From Aquisphaera giovannonii (lineage in GTDB: Bacteria; Planctomycetota; Planctomycetia; Isosphaerales; Isosphaeraceae), in the NCBI RefSeq assembly GCF_008087625.1, contig NZ_CP042997.1:7378001-7442000 (forward strand): a DNA stretch of 64,000 nt, read 5' to 3'. The notes beneath the pieces were generated by a model, which worked only from the letters and a program-made list of their open reading frames with translations, ran no database searches and was not told the DNA's origin. Shown piece after piece: positions 1-9,155 of this stretch. The position numbers and the translations under genes are program-made. How positions within the stretch are numbered: the first letter of the stretch is position 1; every line of letters starts with the position of its first letter.

Positions 1-1885
1 CCCGACGGACATGCCGCCGGAGCAGATCCCCGCGGGCGTCCTCCACCCCCGGCGCGTGCTCAAGGGGGTCGTCGCCGGCGTCCGCGACTACGGGAACCGG
101 ATGGGCATCCCCACCGTCAACGGCGCGCTCGCCGTCGACCCGGGCTACCTCGCCAACCCGCTGGTCTTCTGCGGCACGGTGGGCGTCATACCGCGCGGGA
201 TGGCGTTCAAGAAGGTGGAGCCGGGCGACCGGATCATCGCCATCGGAGGCCGGACCGGCCGCGACGGCATCCACGGCGCCACGTTCAGCTCGCTCGAGCT
301 CACGAGCGAAAGCGAGTCGATCTCCGGCGGGGCCGTCCAGATCGGCAACGCGATCACCGAGAAGATGGTCCAGGACGTCGTCATCCAGGCCCGCGACCGG
401 GGCCTCTTCCACGCGATCACCGACTGCGGCGCCGGCGGCTTCAGCTCGGCCGTGGGCGAGATGGGGGAGAAGCTCGGCGCCGCGGTGGACCTGGAGAGGG
501 CGCCGCTCAAGTACCGGGGCCTCTCCTACACCGAGATCTGGATCTCGGAGGCCCAGGAGCGGATGGTCCTGGCCGTGCCGCCCGAGTCCTGGCCGGAGCT
601 GCGGCGACTCTGCGAGGCGGAGCACGTCGAGGCGACCGACCTGGGCGAGTTCGTCCCGACGGGGCGGCTCACGCTCCGGTACCACGGCGAGGTCGTGGCC
701 GACCTCTCGATGGAGTTCCTCCACGACGGCCGCCCCGCCGTGGTCCGCTCGGCGACGTTCACGCCGATGCCGGCGGTCCCCTTGGAAGCGCCCATCAAGG
801 CCGATTACACGGGCGACCTGATGGCCCTGCTCGGCCATTGGGACGTCTGCAGCAAGGAGTGGATCGTCCGTCAGTACGACCACGAGGTCCAGGGCCGGAC
901 GGTGGTGAAGCCGCTCGTGGGCATCCACGACGACGGCCCCGGCGACGCCTCGGTGATCCTGCCGGTCCGCGGGTCAAACCGGGGGCTGGCCGTCTCCTGC
1001 GGGATCAATCCCCGCTACGGCCGACTCGACCCCTACGCCATGGCCGCCTGCGTCATCGACGAGGCCATCCGCAACTGCGTCGCCGTGGGCGCCGATCCGG
1101 GGCGGATCGCGCTGCTGGACAACTTCTGCTGGGGCAGCACGGACCGGCCCGAGACGCTCGGCTCGCTCGTCCTGGCCGCTCGGGCCTGCCACGACCTTTC
1201 CCTCGCGTACCGGGCCCCGTTCATCTCGGGCAAGGACAGCCTGAACAACGAGTACTCGCACGACGGGAAGAGCCTGGCCATCCCGCCCACCCTGCTCATC
1301 AGCGCGATCGGCCAGGTCCCGGACGTCCGCCGCTGCGTGACGATGGACCTGAAGGAGCCGGGCAACGTCCTCGTGATCGTCGGCACGACCCTCGATGAGC
1401 TGGGCGGATCGCTCTGGGCGCATACACTGGGCATGGAGGGGGGGGCCGTCCCCGGCGTGGATCCCGAGGCCGGGGCTGCGATCTTCCGGGCCATCCACGA
1501 GGCCATCTGCCGGGGCCTGATCCGGAGCTGCCACGACCTCAGCGAGGGGGGCCTGGCCGTCGCCCTCGCGGAGATGGCCATCGCCGGCGGCCTGGGCGCG
1601 TCCGCCTCGCTCCGCGACGTCCCCTGCGACGACTCCGCGGCGAAGGACGGGGTGCTCCTCTTCTCCGAGTCGCCCAGCCGGTTCCTCCTCGAGGTCCGGC
1701 CGGCGGACTACGACGCCCTCGCCGCACTGCTCGGCGTCATCCCGATGGGCCGGCTCGGGGAGGTCCGCGGCGCGGCCCCGGGCGAATCCCCGAGGCTCTC
1801 CATCGCCGGCCTCGACCGCATCCCCGTCGTGGACGCCCCGGTCCCCGACCTCAAGGACGCCTGGCAACGCACGCTGAAGTGGTGA
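1..1885 (+). CDS. purL: Phosphoribosylformylglycinamidine synthase, synthetase subunit PurL (5' end cut by window)
   Basis: PurL makes FGAM from FGAR, ATP and ammonia supplied by PurQ in purine biosynthesis. The reading frame is already open at base 2, so the N-terminal part lies outside the window and the first ATG at 11 is internal. About 627 codons remain. Visible family signatures are the [12 protein letters not shown] segment near the cut, the [17 protein letters not shown] segment at about codons 140-155, and the repeated PurM-like half with [17 protein letters not shown] at about codons 505-520. A separate purQ lies 0.96 kb downstream on the same strand, so this is the split-subunit form of the enzyme. 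No purS-like ORF is visible between them; it may lie upstream. The product is cytoplasmic. The identification is secure from sequence; only the start is unknown. Confidence 0.95.
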   Translation, partial: PTDMPPEQIPAGVLHPRRVLKGVVAGVRDYGNRMGIPTVNGALAVDPGYLANPLVFCGTVGVIPRGMAFKKVEPGDRIIAIGGRTGRDGIHGATFSSLELTSESESISGGAVQIGNAITEKMVQDVVIQARDRGLFHAITDCGAGGFSSAVGEMGEKLGAAVDLERAPLKYRGLSYTEIWISEAQERMVLAVPPESWPELRRLCEAEHVEATDLGEFVPTGRLTLRYHGEVVADLSMEFLHDGRPAVVRSATFTPMPAVPLEAPIKADYTGDLMALLGHWDVCSKEWIVRQYDHEVQGRTVVKPLVGIHDDGPGDASVILPVRGSNRGLAVSCGINPRYGRLDPYAMAACVIDEAIRNCVAVGADPGRIALLDNFCWGSTDRPETLGSLVLAARACHDLSLAYRAPFISGKDSLNNEYSHDGKSLAIPPTLLISAIGQVPDVRRCVTMDLKEPGNVLVIVGTTLDELGGSLWAHTLGMEGGAVPGVDPEAGAAIFRAIHEAICRGLIRSCHDLSEGGLAVALAEMAIAGGLGASASLRDVPCDDSAAKDGVLLFSESPSRFLLEVRPADYDALAALLGVIPMGRLGEVRGAAPGESPRLSIAGLDRIPVVDAPVPDLKDAWQRTLKW

Positions 1886-1973
1886 CGAGGCCCCTCCCTT
1901 GACGCGCAGCCCCCGCCCGCCGCTCGATTCCGCCCCTTGGAAAGACGAAATGGCACCTTATGAAGGATCATCG

Positions 1974-2807
1974 ATGTTAAGATTCGTGACATTCGTCGAC
2001 GGCTCCAACCTGGACGGGGTCCTGAAGCACCTGAACCTCCGCGTGGACGACTACGGGGCCTTCTATCGCCACGTCTTCGAGCAGAGCGTCCACTACTGGG
2101 GCAGGACCTTCGCCGACGGGGCCCGCTGGCCCACCGCCCAGCACTCCCGGATCTACTGGTATGTGGTCGGCAAGATGGACGAATGGGACCTCTCGGACCC
2201 GAAGGCCGAGGCCCGCCTCCGCGCCCGCTTCGAGATGAACCCGAGGCTCCGCGACGCCTACATCGAAGATATCACCCGCCACGCCCCCGACCTGCCGCCC
2301 GAGAAGCGGATCGAGGAGGCCTGGGCGCTCTGCTTCGCCGAGACCCGCGAATGGTACGACAACAAGAAGCGGGCGCTCGAGCGGAAGAAGCGGTTCTACC
2401 ACGGCGTCCAGTCCGCGACGGACTTCGTGGAGATCCGCCAGGAGGGGCACTGGAAGGTCGACCTTCTGCACCACACGGTCAACGAGAAGGGGCTCGACAC
2501 CAGCCTGGCCGTGGACATGGTGGCCCTCCAGGACACCTACGACATCGCGCTGCTCATCTCGGGGGATGCCGACGGCATCCCCGGCATCAATTACGTGAAG
2601 GGCCGGGCCAAGCACGTCGGCGTGGCCGAGTTCCGCCGCGGCTCCCCCGCCGACTTCCCGGCCAAGGGCGCCTCGTCCCGGCTCAAGATCGCGGCGGACT
2701 TCGTGGTGCAGGTCTACGAGGCCGAGTTGCTCCGCCGGAACCTCGCCTACAGGGCGGAGCCCGACTTCCATGCCCAGAGCGTCGCCACCGGCGAGCCCAA
2801 CTTCTGA
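1974..2807 (+). CDS. NYN-domain (LabA/PIN-like) putative ribonuclease
   Basis: This 277-residue protein has the hallmarks of the NYN branch of PIN-like nucleases: an N-terminal FVDGSNL segment (residues 5-11), and an acidic strand pair near residues 185-210 with LLISGDADGIPGI. These supply the acidic metal ligands expected for the fold. Such domains usually cut or process RNA, but no substrate can be deduced. I chose the ATG at 1974 because an AAGGA ribosome site sits 6-7 bases before it and the family-like sequence begins at once; TTG 1899 and ATG 1950 are in-frame alternatives. It sits between purL (89 bases from purL's stop) and purQ (36 bases away), so it is probably co-transcribed with the purine genes. 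No signal peptide or membrane segment is visible. Confidence 0.8.
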   Translation: MLRFVTFVDGSNLDGVLKHLNLRVDDYGAFYRHVFEQSVHYWGRTFADGARWPTAQHSRIYWYVVGKMDEWDLSDPKAEARLRARFEMNPRLRDAYIEDITRHAPDLPPEKRIEEAWALCFAETREWYDNKKRALERKKRFYHGVQSATDFVEIRQEGHWKVDLLHHTVNEKGLDTSLAVDMVALQDTYDIALLISGDADGIPGINYVKGRAKHVGVAEFRRGSPADFPAKGASSRLKIAADFVVQVYEAELLRRNLAYRAEPDFHAQSVATGEPNF

Positions 2808-2843
2808 GGCCAACGACGAGGCCCCAACGGCACCGAGCGAACC

Positions 2844-3620
2844 ATGAGCACACCCCGCGCGATCGTCCTGCGTGCCCCCGGGACGAACTGTGACGAAGAG
2901 ACAGTCGCCGCCTGGCAGCTCGCCGGCGCGGACGTGGAGACCTGGCACGTCGGCCGGCTCCTCGAAGAGCCCGCCGGCCTGGATCGTTTCCAGATCCTGA
3001 CCATCCCCGGCGGCTTCTCCTACGGCGACGACCTCGGCGCCGGGCGGATCCTCGCCACCCGGCTCGGCCATGCGCTGGGGGACTCCCTGCATCGGTTCCG
3101 CGACCGCGGCGGCCTCATCGCCGGCATCTGCAACGGCTTCCAGGTCCTCGTCCGCTGCGGCCTGCTCCCGGGCGGGGCGGGCGAGGGCCGGGCGACCCTG
3201 ACCAATAACGACTCGGGCCGCTTCGAAGCCCGATGGGTCCGGCTCGTGCCTTCGCCCGGGCTCTCCCCGTTCATCGCCTTCCGCGAGCCGATCGAACTCC
3301 CCGTGGCGCACGGCGAGGGGAAGTTCCTCATGGCGGATGACGCGGCCGTGGACGGACTGGATGCGCGAGGGCAGATCGTCCTGAAGTATGCCGACGATCG
3401 CGGGATTCCGACCCGCGACTACCCGGACAATCCGAACGGCTCGGCGGGGGCCGCCGCGGCGGTCTGCGACCCGACCGGGCGCATCTTCGGGCTGATGCCG
3501 CACCCGGAACGCCACGTCCGCGCGATCGACCACCCGCGGTGGACGCGGCATGTGGGGGATCTGCCGAAGGAAGGCCAGGGGCTGCAAATCTTCCGGGGAG
3601 CGGTCGACGCCCTCCGCTAA
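2844..3620 (+). CDS. purQ: Phosphoribosylformylglycinamidine synthase, glutamine amidotransferase subunit PurQ
   Basis: A 258-residue class I glutamine amidotransferase that hydrolyses glutamine and channels ammonia to PurL. The nucleophile is Cys96 in AGICNGFQ, and the His-Glu pair is His220 and Glu222 in the PHPE motif near the C terminus. The start region (RAPGTNCDEE) and the PGGFSYGDDLGAG oxyanion-side loop (residues 55-67) are typical of PurQ, and the length is close to the family norm. ATG 2844 begins the conserved sequence directly. It is the third gene of the purL-NYN-purQ run and converges with a hydrolase gene that is read from the other strand. Confidence 0.95.
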   Translation: MSTPRAIVLRAPGTNCDEETVAAWQLAGADVETWHVGRLLEEPAGLDRFQILTIPGGFSYGDDLGAGRILATRLGHALGDSLHRFRDRGGLIAGICNGFQVLVRCGLLPGGAGEGRATLTNNDSGRFEARWVRLVPSPGLSPFIAFREPIELPVAHGEGKFLMADDAAVDGLDARGQIVLKYADDRGIPTRDYPDNPNGSAGAAAAVCDPTGRIFGLMPHPERHVRAIDHPRWTRHVGDLPKEGQGLQIFRGAVDALR

Positions 3621-4610
3621 CGCGGGCCGCGCCCCACCGGCTTCCGGGAGGACTCGCCGGATGAACGCGGCGACCGCCCGGTCGATCTCCTTCCCGCCGA
3701 CGTCGAAGAAGTCGTTGTGCCCGGCGCCGTCGATCACGAGCGTATCGACCGGCTTCCGGGCCGCCTTGACCAGCTCTTCGTGCATGGAAAACGGGACGAG
3801 AGGGTCGATCCGGCCGTGGCCGAGCAGGACCGGGCACTCGAGGCCCGGCAGCTTGGCCAGATTGTCGAACTTGTGCCGGAGCAGGAAGGGGGGGACCGGC
3901 CACGGTGCGGGCACGAACGTCCGCGCCATCCCCTTCGTGTTCGTGAAGGCGCTGAAGGCGAAGACGCCGGCGATCGGATGGCGCGCCGCGGCGTCGATGG
4001 CGACCGCCCCGCCGAGCGACCAGCCGCCCGCAACGATGCGAGAGTCGGGGAAGCCCCGCGCGTGGAGGAAGGCGAGCACCGCGTCGGCCGTCTCCCTGCA
4101 GCCGAACTCGGAAGGCTTGCCACCGCTCATGCCGTATCCCAGGTAATCCGGGATGATCACGTTCAGACCCAGGTGGCGGAAACGCTCGAGTTCGCCCTCG
4201 GAGTACGCGAGGCACATCGCGTTGCCGTAGAAGAAGGCCAAGGCCGGTCGCGAGGCGGCGTCCGGATCGGGACCGCCGTTCGGCAGGAGGGCCGGGCCGT
4301 ACAGCGCCACCACCCGCTCGCCCGCCCCGCTCTTCAGCGTGATCAACTCCGTGCCCTGGCGGGCGACCACCCGCCCCTCGGGCTGGCCCTGGGTCTCGTG
4401 GCCCGGGAAGATGATTCGGTCCTGGATCAAGAAGAGCACGCCGAGGAACCCAAAGAGGACGAGCGACAGGATTCGGAACATCCGGGCGACGAGCCGCCGC
4501 ACCCTCGCCCACCGTCCGGCCCTGGGCGACGAATCCATCGGCACGGGATCGCCCGGCTGTACGGGGCCGGGCGTCGCCCGCCGGGTCGCGTGGCGCGTGA
4601 GGATTCGCAT
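3617..4610 (-). CDS. Membrane-anchored alpha/beta hydrolase (BEM46/YfhR-like), stop codon apparently lost
   Basis: The first ~325 codons encode an alpha/beta hydrolase. There is a hydrophobic anchor at residues 44-62, then the nucleophile Ser198 in GWSLGG, Asp269 in GRIDPLVP and His298 in GAGHND, which together make a complete triad. It is probably a serine esterase or lipase-like enzyme facing the cell envelope; the substrate is unknown. ATG 4610 is the first start; ATG 4538 is an alternative. Homology-like sequence ends near 3640, just before the convergent purQ stop at 3618-3620, yet no in-frame stop follows. The frame stays open through the antisense of purQ and the NYN gene down to a TAA at 1977-1979 (877 codons in all). 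A TAG in the adjacent frame at 3617-3619 would end the protein at the expected place, so a one-base indel or assembly error near 3620-3650 is likely. The coordinates given cover the supported part only. Confidence 0.75.
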
Positions 4611-4691
4611 CGGGGCGTCCCGTGTTCCGCGGACGGTCGTGCTTGGTGCGACGCCTCCTCATTCTACAGTCGTCAGAGGTGCGCGTAAATG

Positions 4692-4730
4692 CGGCCCGGG
4701 CCGCGCGACAGGAATCGCGGGCCCGGGCCG
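4692..4730 (-). terminator. Hairpin, likely terminator of ispE-spoVG
   Basis: A GC-rich inverted repeat: arm 4692-4705 pairs with arm 4716-4730 with one bulged base, around a 10-base loop. It lies about 90 bases downstream of the spoVG stop on the minus strand and is followed by a short ATTTA-containing stretch rather than a real T tract. Termination is inferred from position. Confidence 0.45.
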
Positions 4731-4821
4731 TCTGGGCGTGGGAACCGGCGGAGATGGCCCCGGCCCGGATCGGGGTGTTCGACCCGGGGCCGAGGAGGGG
4801 TGTGAGGCTCGTCCCGTGTGC

Positions 4822-5478
4822 TCAGATGCCGTTGCCGAACGAGGCGGACTCGCCGCGGCGGTGGTATTCCGAGCCGACTTCCTCGCTCGGGCTCTCGCGG
4901 CGGGGGCTCGAGTGCGGCCCGCGGAGGACGGACTGGTTGCCGCGGCCGTGGTGGGTATGCCCGCGGAGAGGCCCGCGGCGGAGCGGCGGCTCGCTCGGGC
5001 CCCCGTGCCCCGCGGCCGCCGGGGCGTGGGCCTCGTACGGCGTCTCGTAATCGTCCACGTCGTAATCGTCGTACCGGGACACGTAGCCCGGCATCTTGGC
5101 CCGCTCCAGCTCCTCGGCGTACGAGGCGAGGACGGCGGCCTGGATCTTCTCGCGACACATCGAGTTGATCGGATGGGCGATGTCCGCGTGCAGCTTGGCC
5201 CGGCCGTCCGCGTCGCGGAGGGCCCGGTTCTCGTCCAGCCGGCATCCGCACTGGTTGCAGAAGCGGCTCCGGAGATGGTTCTTGGTCCCGCAGTTGTGGC
5301 AGCGGTCGGTCAGCTTCCGCGACGGCATGGCCACGAAGAAGCCCTTGGCCCCTTCGATGATCTTGAGGTCGCGGATGACGAACATGTCGTCGAACGTGAT
5401 GCTGCAGAAGGCCTGCAGGCGTTCGTTGCTTCCCGAGTTGTCTTCCATGAGCTTGATGCGAACTTCGGTGATCTCCAC
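4822..5478 (-). CDS. spoVG: SpoVG-family regulator with an inserted zinc ribbon
   Basis: The N-terminal 55 residues match SpoVG, a small nucleic-acid-binding regulator: [11 protein letters not shown], then [20 protein letters not shown], then the PSRK turn. The family's closing helix ([16 protein letters not shown], about residues 102-117) is also present. Between the two halves is a four-cysteine ribbon, Cys60, Cys63, Cys74 and Cys77, absent from the roughly 95-residue Firmicutes SpoVG. A further ~95 residues rich in Asp, Tyr, Gly, His, Pro and Arg form a low-complexity, probably disordered tail (total 218 residues). The gene follows ispE by 31 bases, the classic ispE-spoVG neighbourhood, which supports the call. 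The targets in planctomycetes are unknown; the added ribbon suggests altered nucleic-acid or protein binding. Confidence 0.85.
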   Translation of the reverse strand: MEITEVRIKLMEDNSGSNERLQAFCSITFDDMFVIRDLKIIEGAKGFFVAMPSRKLTDRCHNCGTKNHLRSRFCNQCGCRLDENRALRDADGRAKLHADIAHPINSMCREKIQAAVLASYAEELERAKMPGYVSRYDDYDVDDYETPYEAHAPAAAGHGGPSEPPLRRGPLRGHTHHGRGNQSVLRGPHSSPRRESPSEEVGSEYHRRGESASFGNGI

Positions 5479-5509
5479 AGCCGGTACTCCTTTACGAGGG
5501 CTTCGCTGC

Positions 5510-6388
5510 TCAGGGGCCGCACGTCACGACCCGGACCCATCCTAGTCCGAGCGGTTTGAGATTGTCCGCGGCGCGTTCCGCCGCATCGAGGTCGCGGCAC
5601 AGGCCGAAGTAGGCCGAGCCGCTTCCGCTCATCAACGATCCATCGAGCGGGGGATCGAGCCCCGCCAGGGCGTCGCGCACCCGCGCCAGTTCCGGCCGCA
5701 TCGCCTCGGCGACGGGCTGGAGCCGATTGAAGAGGCTCCGCCCCAGTGGTGCGGGGTCCTCCCCGTCCAGCGCCTCGAGCACCGGGCCGATCGGCCGGGG
5801 AGTCTCGGGGGGCCGGAGGGCGTGGTAGACCTCGGCCGTGCTCAGGCCGACTTCGGGCGCGACCAGGACGAAATGGAAAGGACGACCCAGCGTCACGGCC
5901 TCGACCCGCTCCCCCCGGCCGCGGCAGACCGCCGACGGGGCGTGCAGGAAGAAGGGCACGTCGCTGCCGACCTCGCCCGCGACGGCGTCGAGCCGGTCCG
6001 GGGGCGTCCCCAGGTCCCAGATCCGGTCGAGGGCCACCAGGGCCGCCGACGCGTCGCTCGAGCCGCCTCCCAGCCCCGCCCGGGCCGGGATGACTTTCTT
6101 CAGGGTCATCCGGGCGCCCCGGCGGATGCCCGCCGCGGCCCGGAGTCGTTCGGCGGCCTTCACCACCAGGTTGTCGCCGCCCGTCGGCAGCTCCGGGTCG
6201 TCGCACTCCAGGATGATGTCTTCCGAGGCCTCCTCGCGGACGATCAGGGTGTCATGGAGATTCACGCTGACCATCAACGATTCGATCTCGTGGTAGCCAT
6301 CGGGCCTGCGCGACAGGACCTCGAGGAACAGGTTTAACTTCGCCGGTGCGAGGACTTCCACGCCACCGTCGATCGGTCGCACAATCAT
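5510..6388 (-). CDS. ispE: 4-diphosphocytidyl-2-C-methyl-D-erythritol kinase IspE
   Basis: A GHMP-fold kinase of 292 residues that phosphorylates CDP-methylerythritol in the non-mevalonate (MEP) isoprenoid pathway. Visible signatures are [12 protein letters not shown] near the N terminus (Lys17), the glycine-rich ATP loop [14 protein letters not shown] (residues 101-114), the GSDVPFF segment carrying the likely catalytic Asp143, and the late SGSGSAYFG motif. The ATG at 6388 begins immediately before the conserved region. It is the first gene of a two-gene unit with spoVG. The upstream 393 bases separate it from a divergently transcribed beta-helix gene. Confidence 0.93.
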   Translation of the reverse strand: MIVRPIDGGVEVLAPAKLNLFLEVLSRRPDGYHEIESLMVSVNLHDTLIVREEASEDIILECDDPELPTGGDNLVVKAAERLRAAAGIRRGARMTLKKVIPARAGLGGGSSDASAALVALDRIWDLGTPPDRLDAVAGEVGSDVPFFLHAPSAVCRGRGERVEAVTLGRPFHFVLVAPEVGLSTAEVYHALRPPETPRPIGPVLEALDGEDPAPLGRSLFNRLQPVAEAMRPELARVRDALAGLDPPLDGSLMSGSGSAYFGLCRDLDAAERAADNLKPLGLGWVRVVTCGP

Positions 6389-6781
6389 GAGACGCTAGCC
6401 CCGGTTCCGTGCTTGAGGCCCTTCGACCCTGTCTCCGACCCGGGTGCCAGTGCCATTCCGCGGTGGGTTCTATCCCGGACCCCGGATCCCCGCAAGAGCG
6501 AAAAATCACCAAAGTCGTAATCGCCCCAGGTCACGCGACGCCTTGACTTTGAATTTCTTTCAAAACCGCGGGTCGGCGCGTCCGCGGCATCCCATGGCAT
6601 GAGATTTCGCCACCGAATTCCCGGTTATTTCGGAGCCCCCCGACGCGGTCGGCGGCGGCCGCTCGACCCTTGCCCGCCGACGGTCGCGGTGCTGTAATGC
6701 CGGATGAATCCTCCCGCCCCCCGCCGCCGATCCCTCCGCCCGCGCGGCAGCCCGTATTCGGCCCGCCCAGGAGTCGTCACC
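6389..6781. other. Divergent intergenic region between ispE and the beta-helix gene
   Basis: No convincing gene. It should hold the promoters of both flanking genes. The notable feature is an AT-rich island at about 6543-6564 inside very GC-rich DNA. It begins with TTGACT on the plus strand and contains a perfect 6-base inverted repeat, TTTGAA (6548-6553) and TTCAAA (6559-6564). I could not place a matching -10 box with confidence. Confidence 0.4.
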
Positions 6782-8905
6782 ATGCTCCGCCCCGGCTTCA
6801 CCCGCGTGATCATAGCCCTCGGCTCGCTCTCCATCCTACCCGTCAGCACGAATGCCCTCGGAGAATCCCGTCTCATCTACGTCTCCCCGCGAGGCGACGA
6901 CTCGTGGTCGGGCCGAGTGCCGGAGCCGTCTCCGGACGGCAAGGACGGGCCCGTCGTGTCGCCGAGGCGGGCGCGGGACCTGGCGCGTTCGATCCGGCGG
7001 GCCGGGCAGGGCCCCGACGGCGTCCGCATCGAGCTCCGCGGCGGGACGTACTTCCTCGACGCCCCGTTGACGATCACTCCCGAAGACTCCGGTTCGGAGC
7101 GGGCGCCCACGACGTGGGCCGCGTTCCCGGGAGTGTCCCCGGTCCTCAGCGGGGGATCGCGACTGACCGCCTGGACCCGAACCGCGATCAACGATCGGGA
7201 CGCCTGGGTCGCGAGGCTGCCCGACGGGGAATCCCCCGCCGCGGTCCGCGAGCTCTGGGTCGACGGCATCCGGATGCAGCGAGCCCGATGGCCGAAGGCG
7301 GGCACCCTCGCCGTGGCGGGCCTCGGCGACGGCCGCAAGCACGACGACTGGTCTCGCGGCGTGGCCGAATTCGCTTACGAAGGGGCCGACCTGAAACCCT
7401 GGCCGGGGCTCCCGACCGGAGAGGCGATCGTGGCGAATCGTTGGACCGAGTCCCACCTGCCCCTCGAGGCGGTCGACGAGGCGAGGCGGGTCGTCCGCCT
7501 CGGCAAGCGGAGCGTCTTCCTCCTGGAGAAGGGCGATCGGTACTGGATCGAGAATGTGAAGGCCCACCTCACCGACCCGGGAGAGTTCTTCGTCGACCAG
7601 GCCCATCGGACGGTCACGCTCATCCCGCCCCGAGGTATCGATCCGAACGCCGCGGAGGTGGTGGTCCCGAGGCTCGCCCTGGTGCTCCGCTTGGCCGGGC
7701 GGACGGAGTCCGGACGATTCGTCGAGCACGTTGCGTTCCGGGGCATCGGCTTCGCCCACGCCGAGTGGTTCTTCGACCACGCGTACGTCGGCAGCCCCGC
7801 CTTGGATGAGGCGGAGTCCGGCCGGAGCATCCAGCCGGACGCCTCGGCGTCGGGCTTCCCCCAGGCGGCCGTCGGGGTGCCGGGACTCATCAGCGGACGC
7901 GGCGTCCGATCTTGCTCCTTCGAGGGGTGCAGCGTGTCCCACGCGGGAACGTACGGCATCGAGCTTGGCGAAGGCTGCCAGCGCAACAGGATCTCCCGCT
8001 GCACGCTGATCGACCTGGGGGCCGGCGGCGTCAAGTTCGGCGAGACCGCGATCCGGGCCGAGGCCGGCCGCCAGGCCTCCGGCAACGAGCTGACCGACTG
8101 CGTCATCGCCGACGGCGGCAGGCTGTTCCCGAGCTGCGTCGCGGTCTGGGTCGGCCAGTCGCCGGGCAACGTGATCGCACACAACGACATCCACGGCTTC
8201 TGGTACACCGGGATCTCGATCGGCTGGACGTGGGGTTACGGCCCCGCCACGGCGAGCAAGAACCTCGTGGAGTCCAATCACGTGCACCACATCGGCAAGC
8301 CGTCCGACGGCGTCGAGCCGATCCTCAGCGACATGGCGGGCATCTACACCCTCGGCAACCTCGAGGGCACCGTGATCCGCCACAACGTCTTCCACGACAT
8401 TGCGGCACGCGTCTACGGCGGGTGGGGGATCTACTTCGACGAGGGGACCACGCGGATCGTCGCCGAGAACAACCTGGTCTACCGGACGACCCACGGCGGC
8501 TTCCACCAGCACTACGGCAAGGAGAACACCTTCCGCAACAACATCATCGCGTTCGCCCGGGACGCCCAAATCCAGCGCACGCGGGTCGAGGATCATCTCA
8601 GCTTCCGCTTCGTGGACAACATCGTCTACTGGGATAAGGGCCCGCTCTTCTCGGGCGACTGGAGCAAGACCCAGGCGGCCTTCGACGGCAACACCTACTG
8701 GCGGACCTCCGATCCCGACATCCGCTTCGACCGCCGGTCGTGGGACGAGTGGCGGAAAACGGGCCAGGACCGCACCTCGAAGATCGCCGATCCGCGCTTC
8801 CTGAACCCGGCCGCCGACGACTTCCGCCTGGGCGACGGGTCCGCGGCCGCTCTCGTCGGCTTCGTGCCATTCGACATCGACGGCGCGGGGCCCCGGCCTC
8901 GATGA
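6782..8905 (+). CDS. Exported right-handed parallel beta-helix protein (GH141-like)
   Basis: A 707-residue exported protein. I chose ATG 6782: an AGGAG site precedes it by about 8 bases, and it opens a typical signal peptide (basic MLRPGFTR, then a hydrophobic run, cleaved near NALGES). The mature protein begins with a YVSPRGDDSWSG segment followed by RIELRGGTYFL and a LSGGSRL turn. This order is seen in glycoside hydrolase family 141-like and related beta-helix enzymes acting on complex polysaccharides. From about residue 320 to 640 there are successive short beta-helix coils with Asn/His-rich turns such as NVIAHNDIHGFWYTGI and NNLVYRTTHGGF. The family assignment is from overall pattern; substrate and catalytic residues are not certain. 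It converges with another beta-helix gene. Confidence 0.8.
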   Translation: MLRPGFTRVIIALGSLSILPVSTNALGESRLIYVSPRGDDSWSGRVPEPSPDGKDGPVVSPRRARDLARSIRRAGQGPDGVRIELRGGTYFLDAPLTITPEDSGSERAPTTWAAFPGVSPVLSGGSRLTAWTRTAINDRDAWVARLPDGESPAAVRELWVDGIRMQRARWPKAGTLAVAGLGDGRKHDDWSRGVAEFAYEGADLKPWPGLPTGEAIVANRWTESHLPLEAVDEARRVVRLGKRSVFLLEKGDRYWIENVKAHLTDPGEFFVDQAHRTVTLIPPRGIDPNAAEVVVPRLALVLRLAGRTESGRFVEHVAFRGIGFAHAEWFFDHAYVGSPALDEAESGRSIQPDASASGFPQAAVGVPGLISGRGVRSCSFEGCSVSHAGTYGIELGEGCQRNRISRCTLIDLGAGGVKFGETAIRAEAGRQASGNELTDCVIADGGRLFPSCVAVWVGQSPGNVIAHNDIHGFWYTGISIGWTWGYGPATASKNLVESNHVHHIGKPSDGVEPILSDMAGIYTLGNLEGTVIRHNVFHDIAARVYGGWGIYFDEGTTRIVAENNLVYRTTHGGFHQHYGKENTFRNNIIAFARDAQIQRTRVEDHLSFRFVDNIVYWDKGPLFSGDWSKTQAAFDGNTYWRTSDPDIRFDRRSWDEWRKTGQDRTSKIADPRFLNPAADDFRLGDGSAAALVGFVPFDIDGAGPRPR

Positions 8906-8930
8906 GCGTATACGAGCCGGCCCAGACTCA

Positions 8931-8968
8931 GCGGTCCGCGGGGATTTTCAACGATCCCCGCGGGCCGC
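8931..8968. terminator. Long hairpin between convergent genes
   Basis: A 15-base-pair stem: arm 8931-8945 pairs with 8954-8968 around an 8-base loop, with a single wobble position. It sits 25 bases after the stop of the plus-strand beta-helix gene and between two convergent genes. There is no T tract, so it may work as a bidirectional or Rho-assisted end; function is inferred from position. Confidence 0.5.
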
Positions 8969-9155
8969 GGGATCTCGGCGATAACACGAGGCGCCGGCTA
9001 CCAGTCCCGCGCGGCCTGGGGATGAATCGCCCAGGTTTCGGCCTGGATCGAATGGCCGGATCGACACGGGTGAAGGCGGGATCGCGCCGCCGAGCGGCCA
9101 GTGTCCATCTCAGACCCGGGAAAGGCCGGGACCGGAATGGGCAGAGCGGGTGGTC

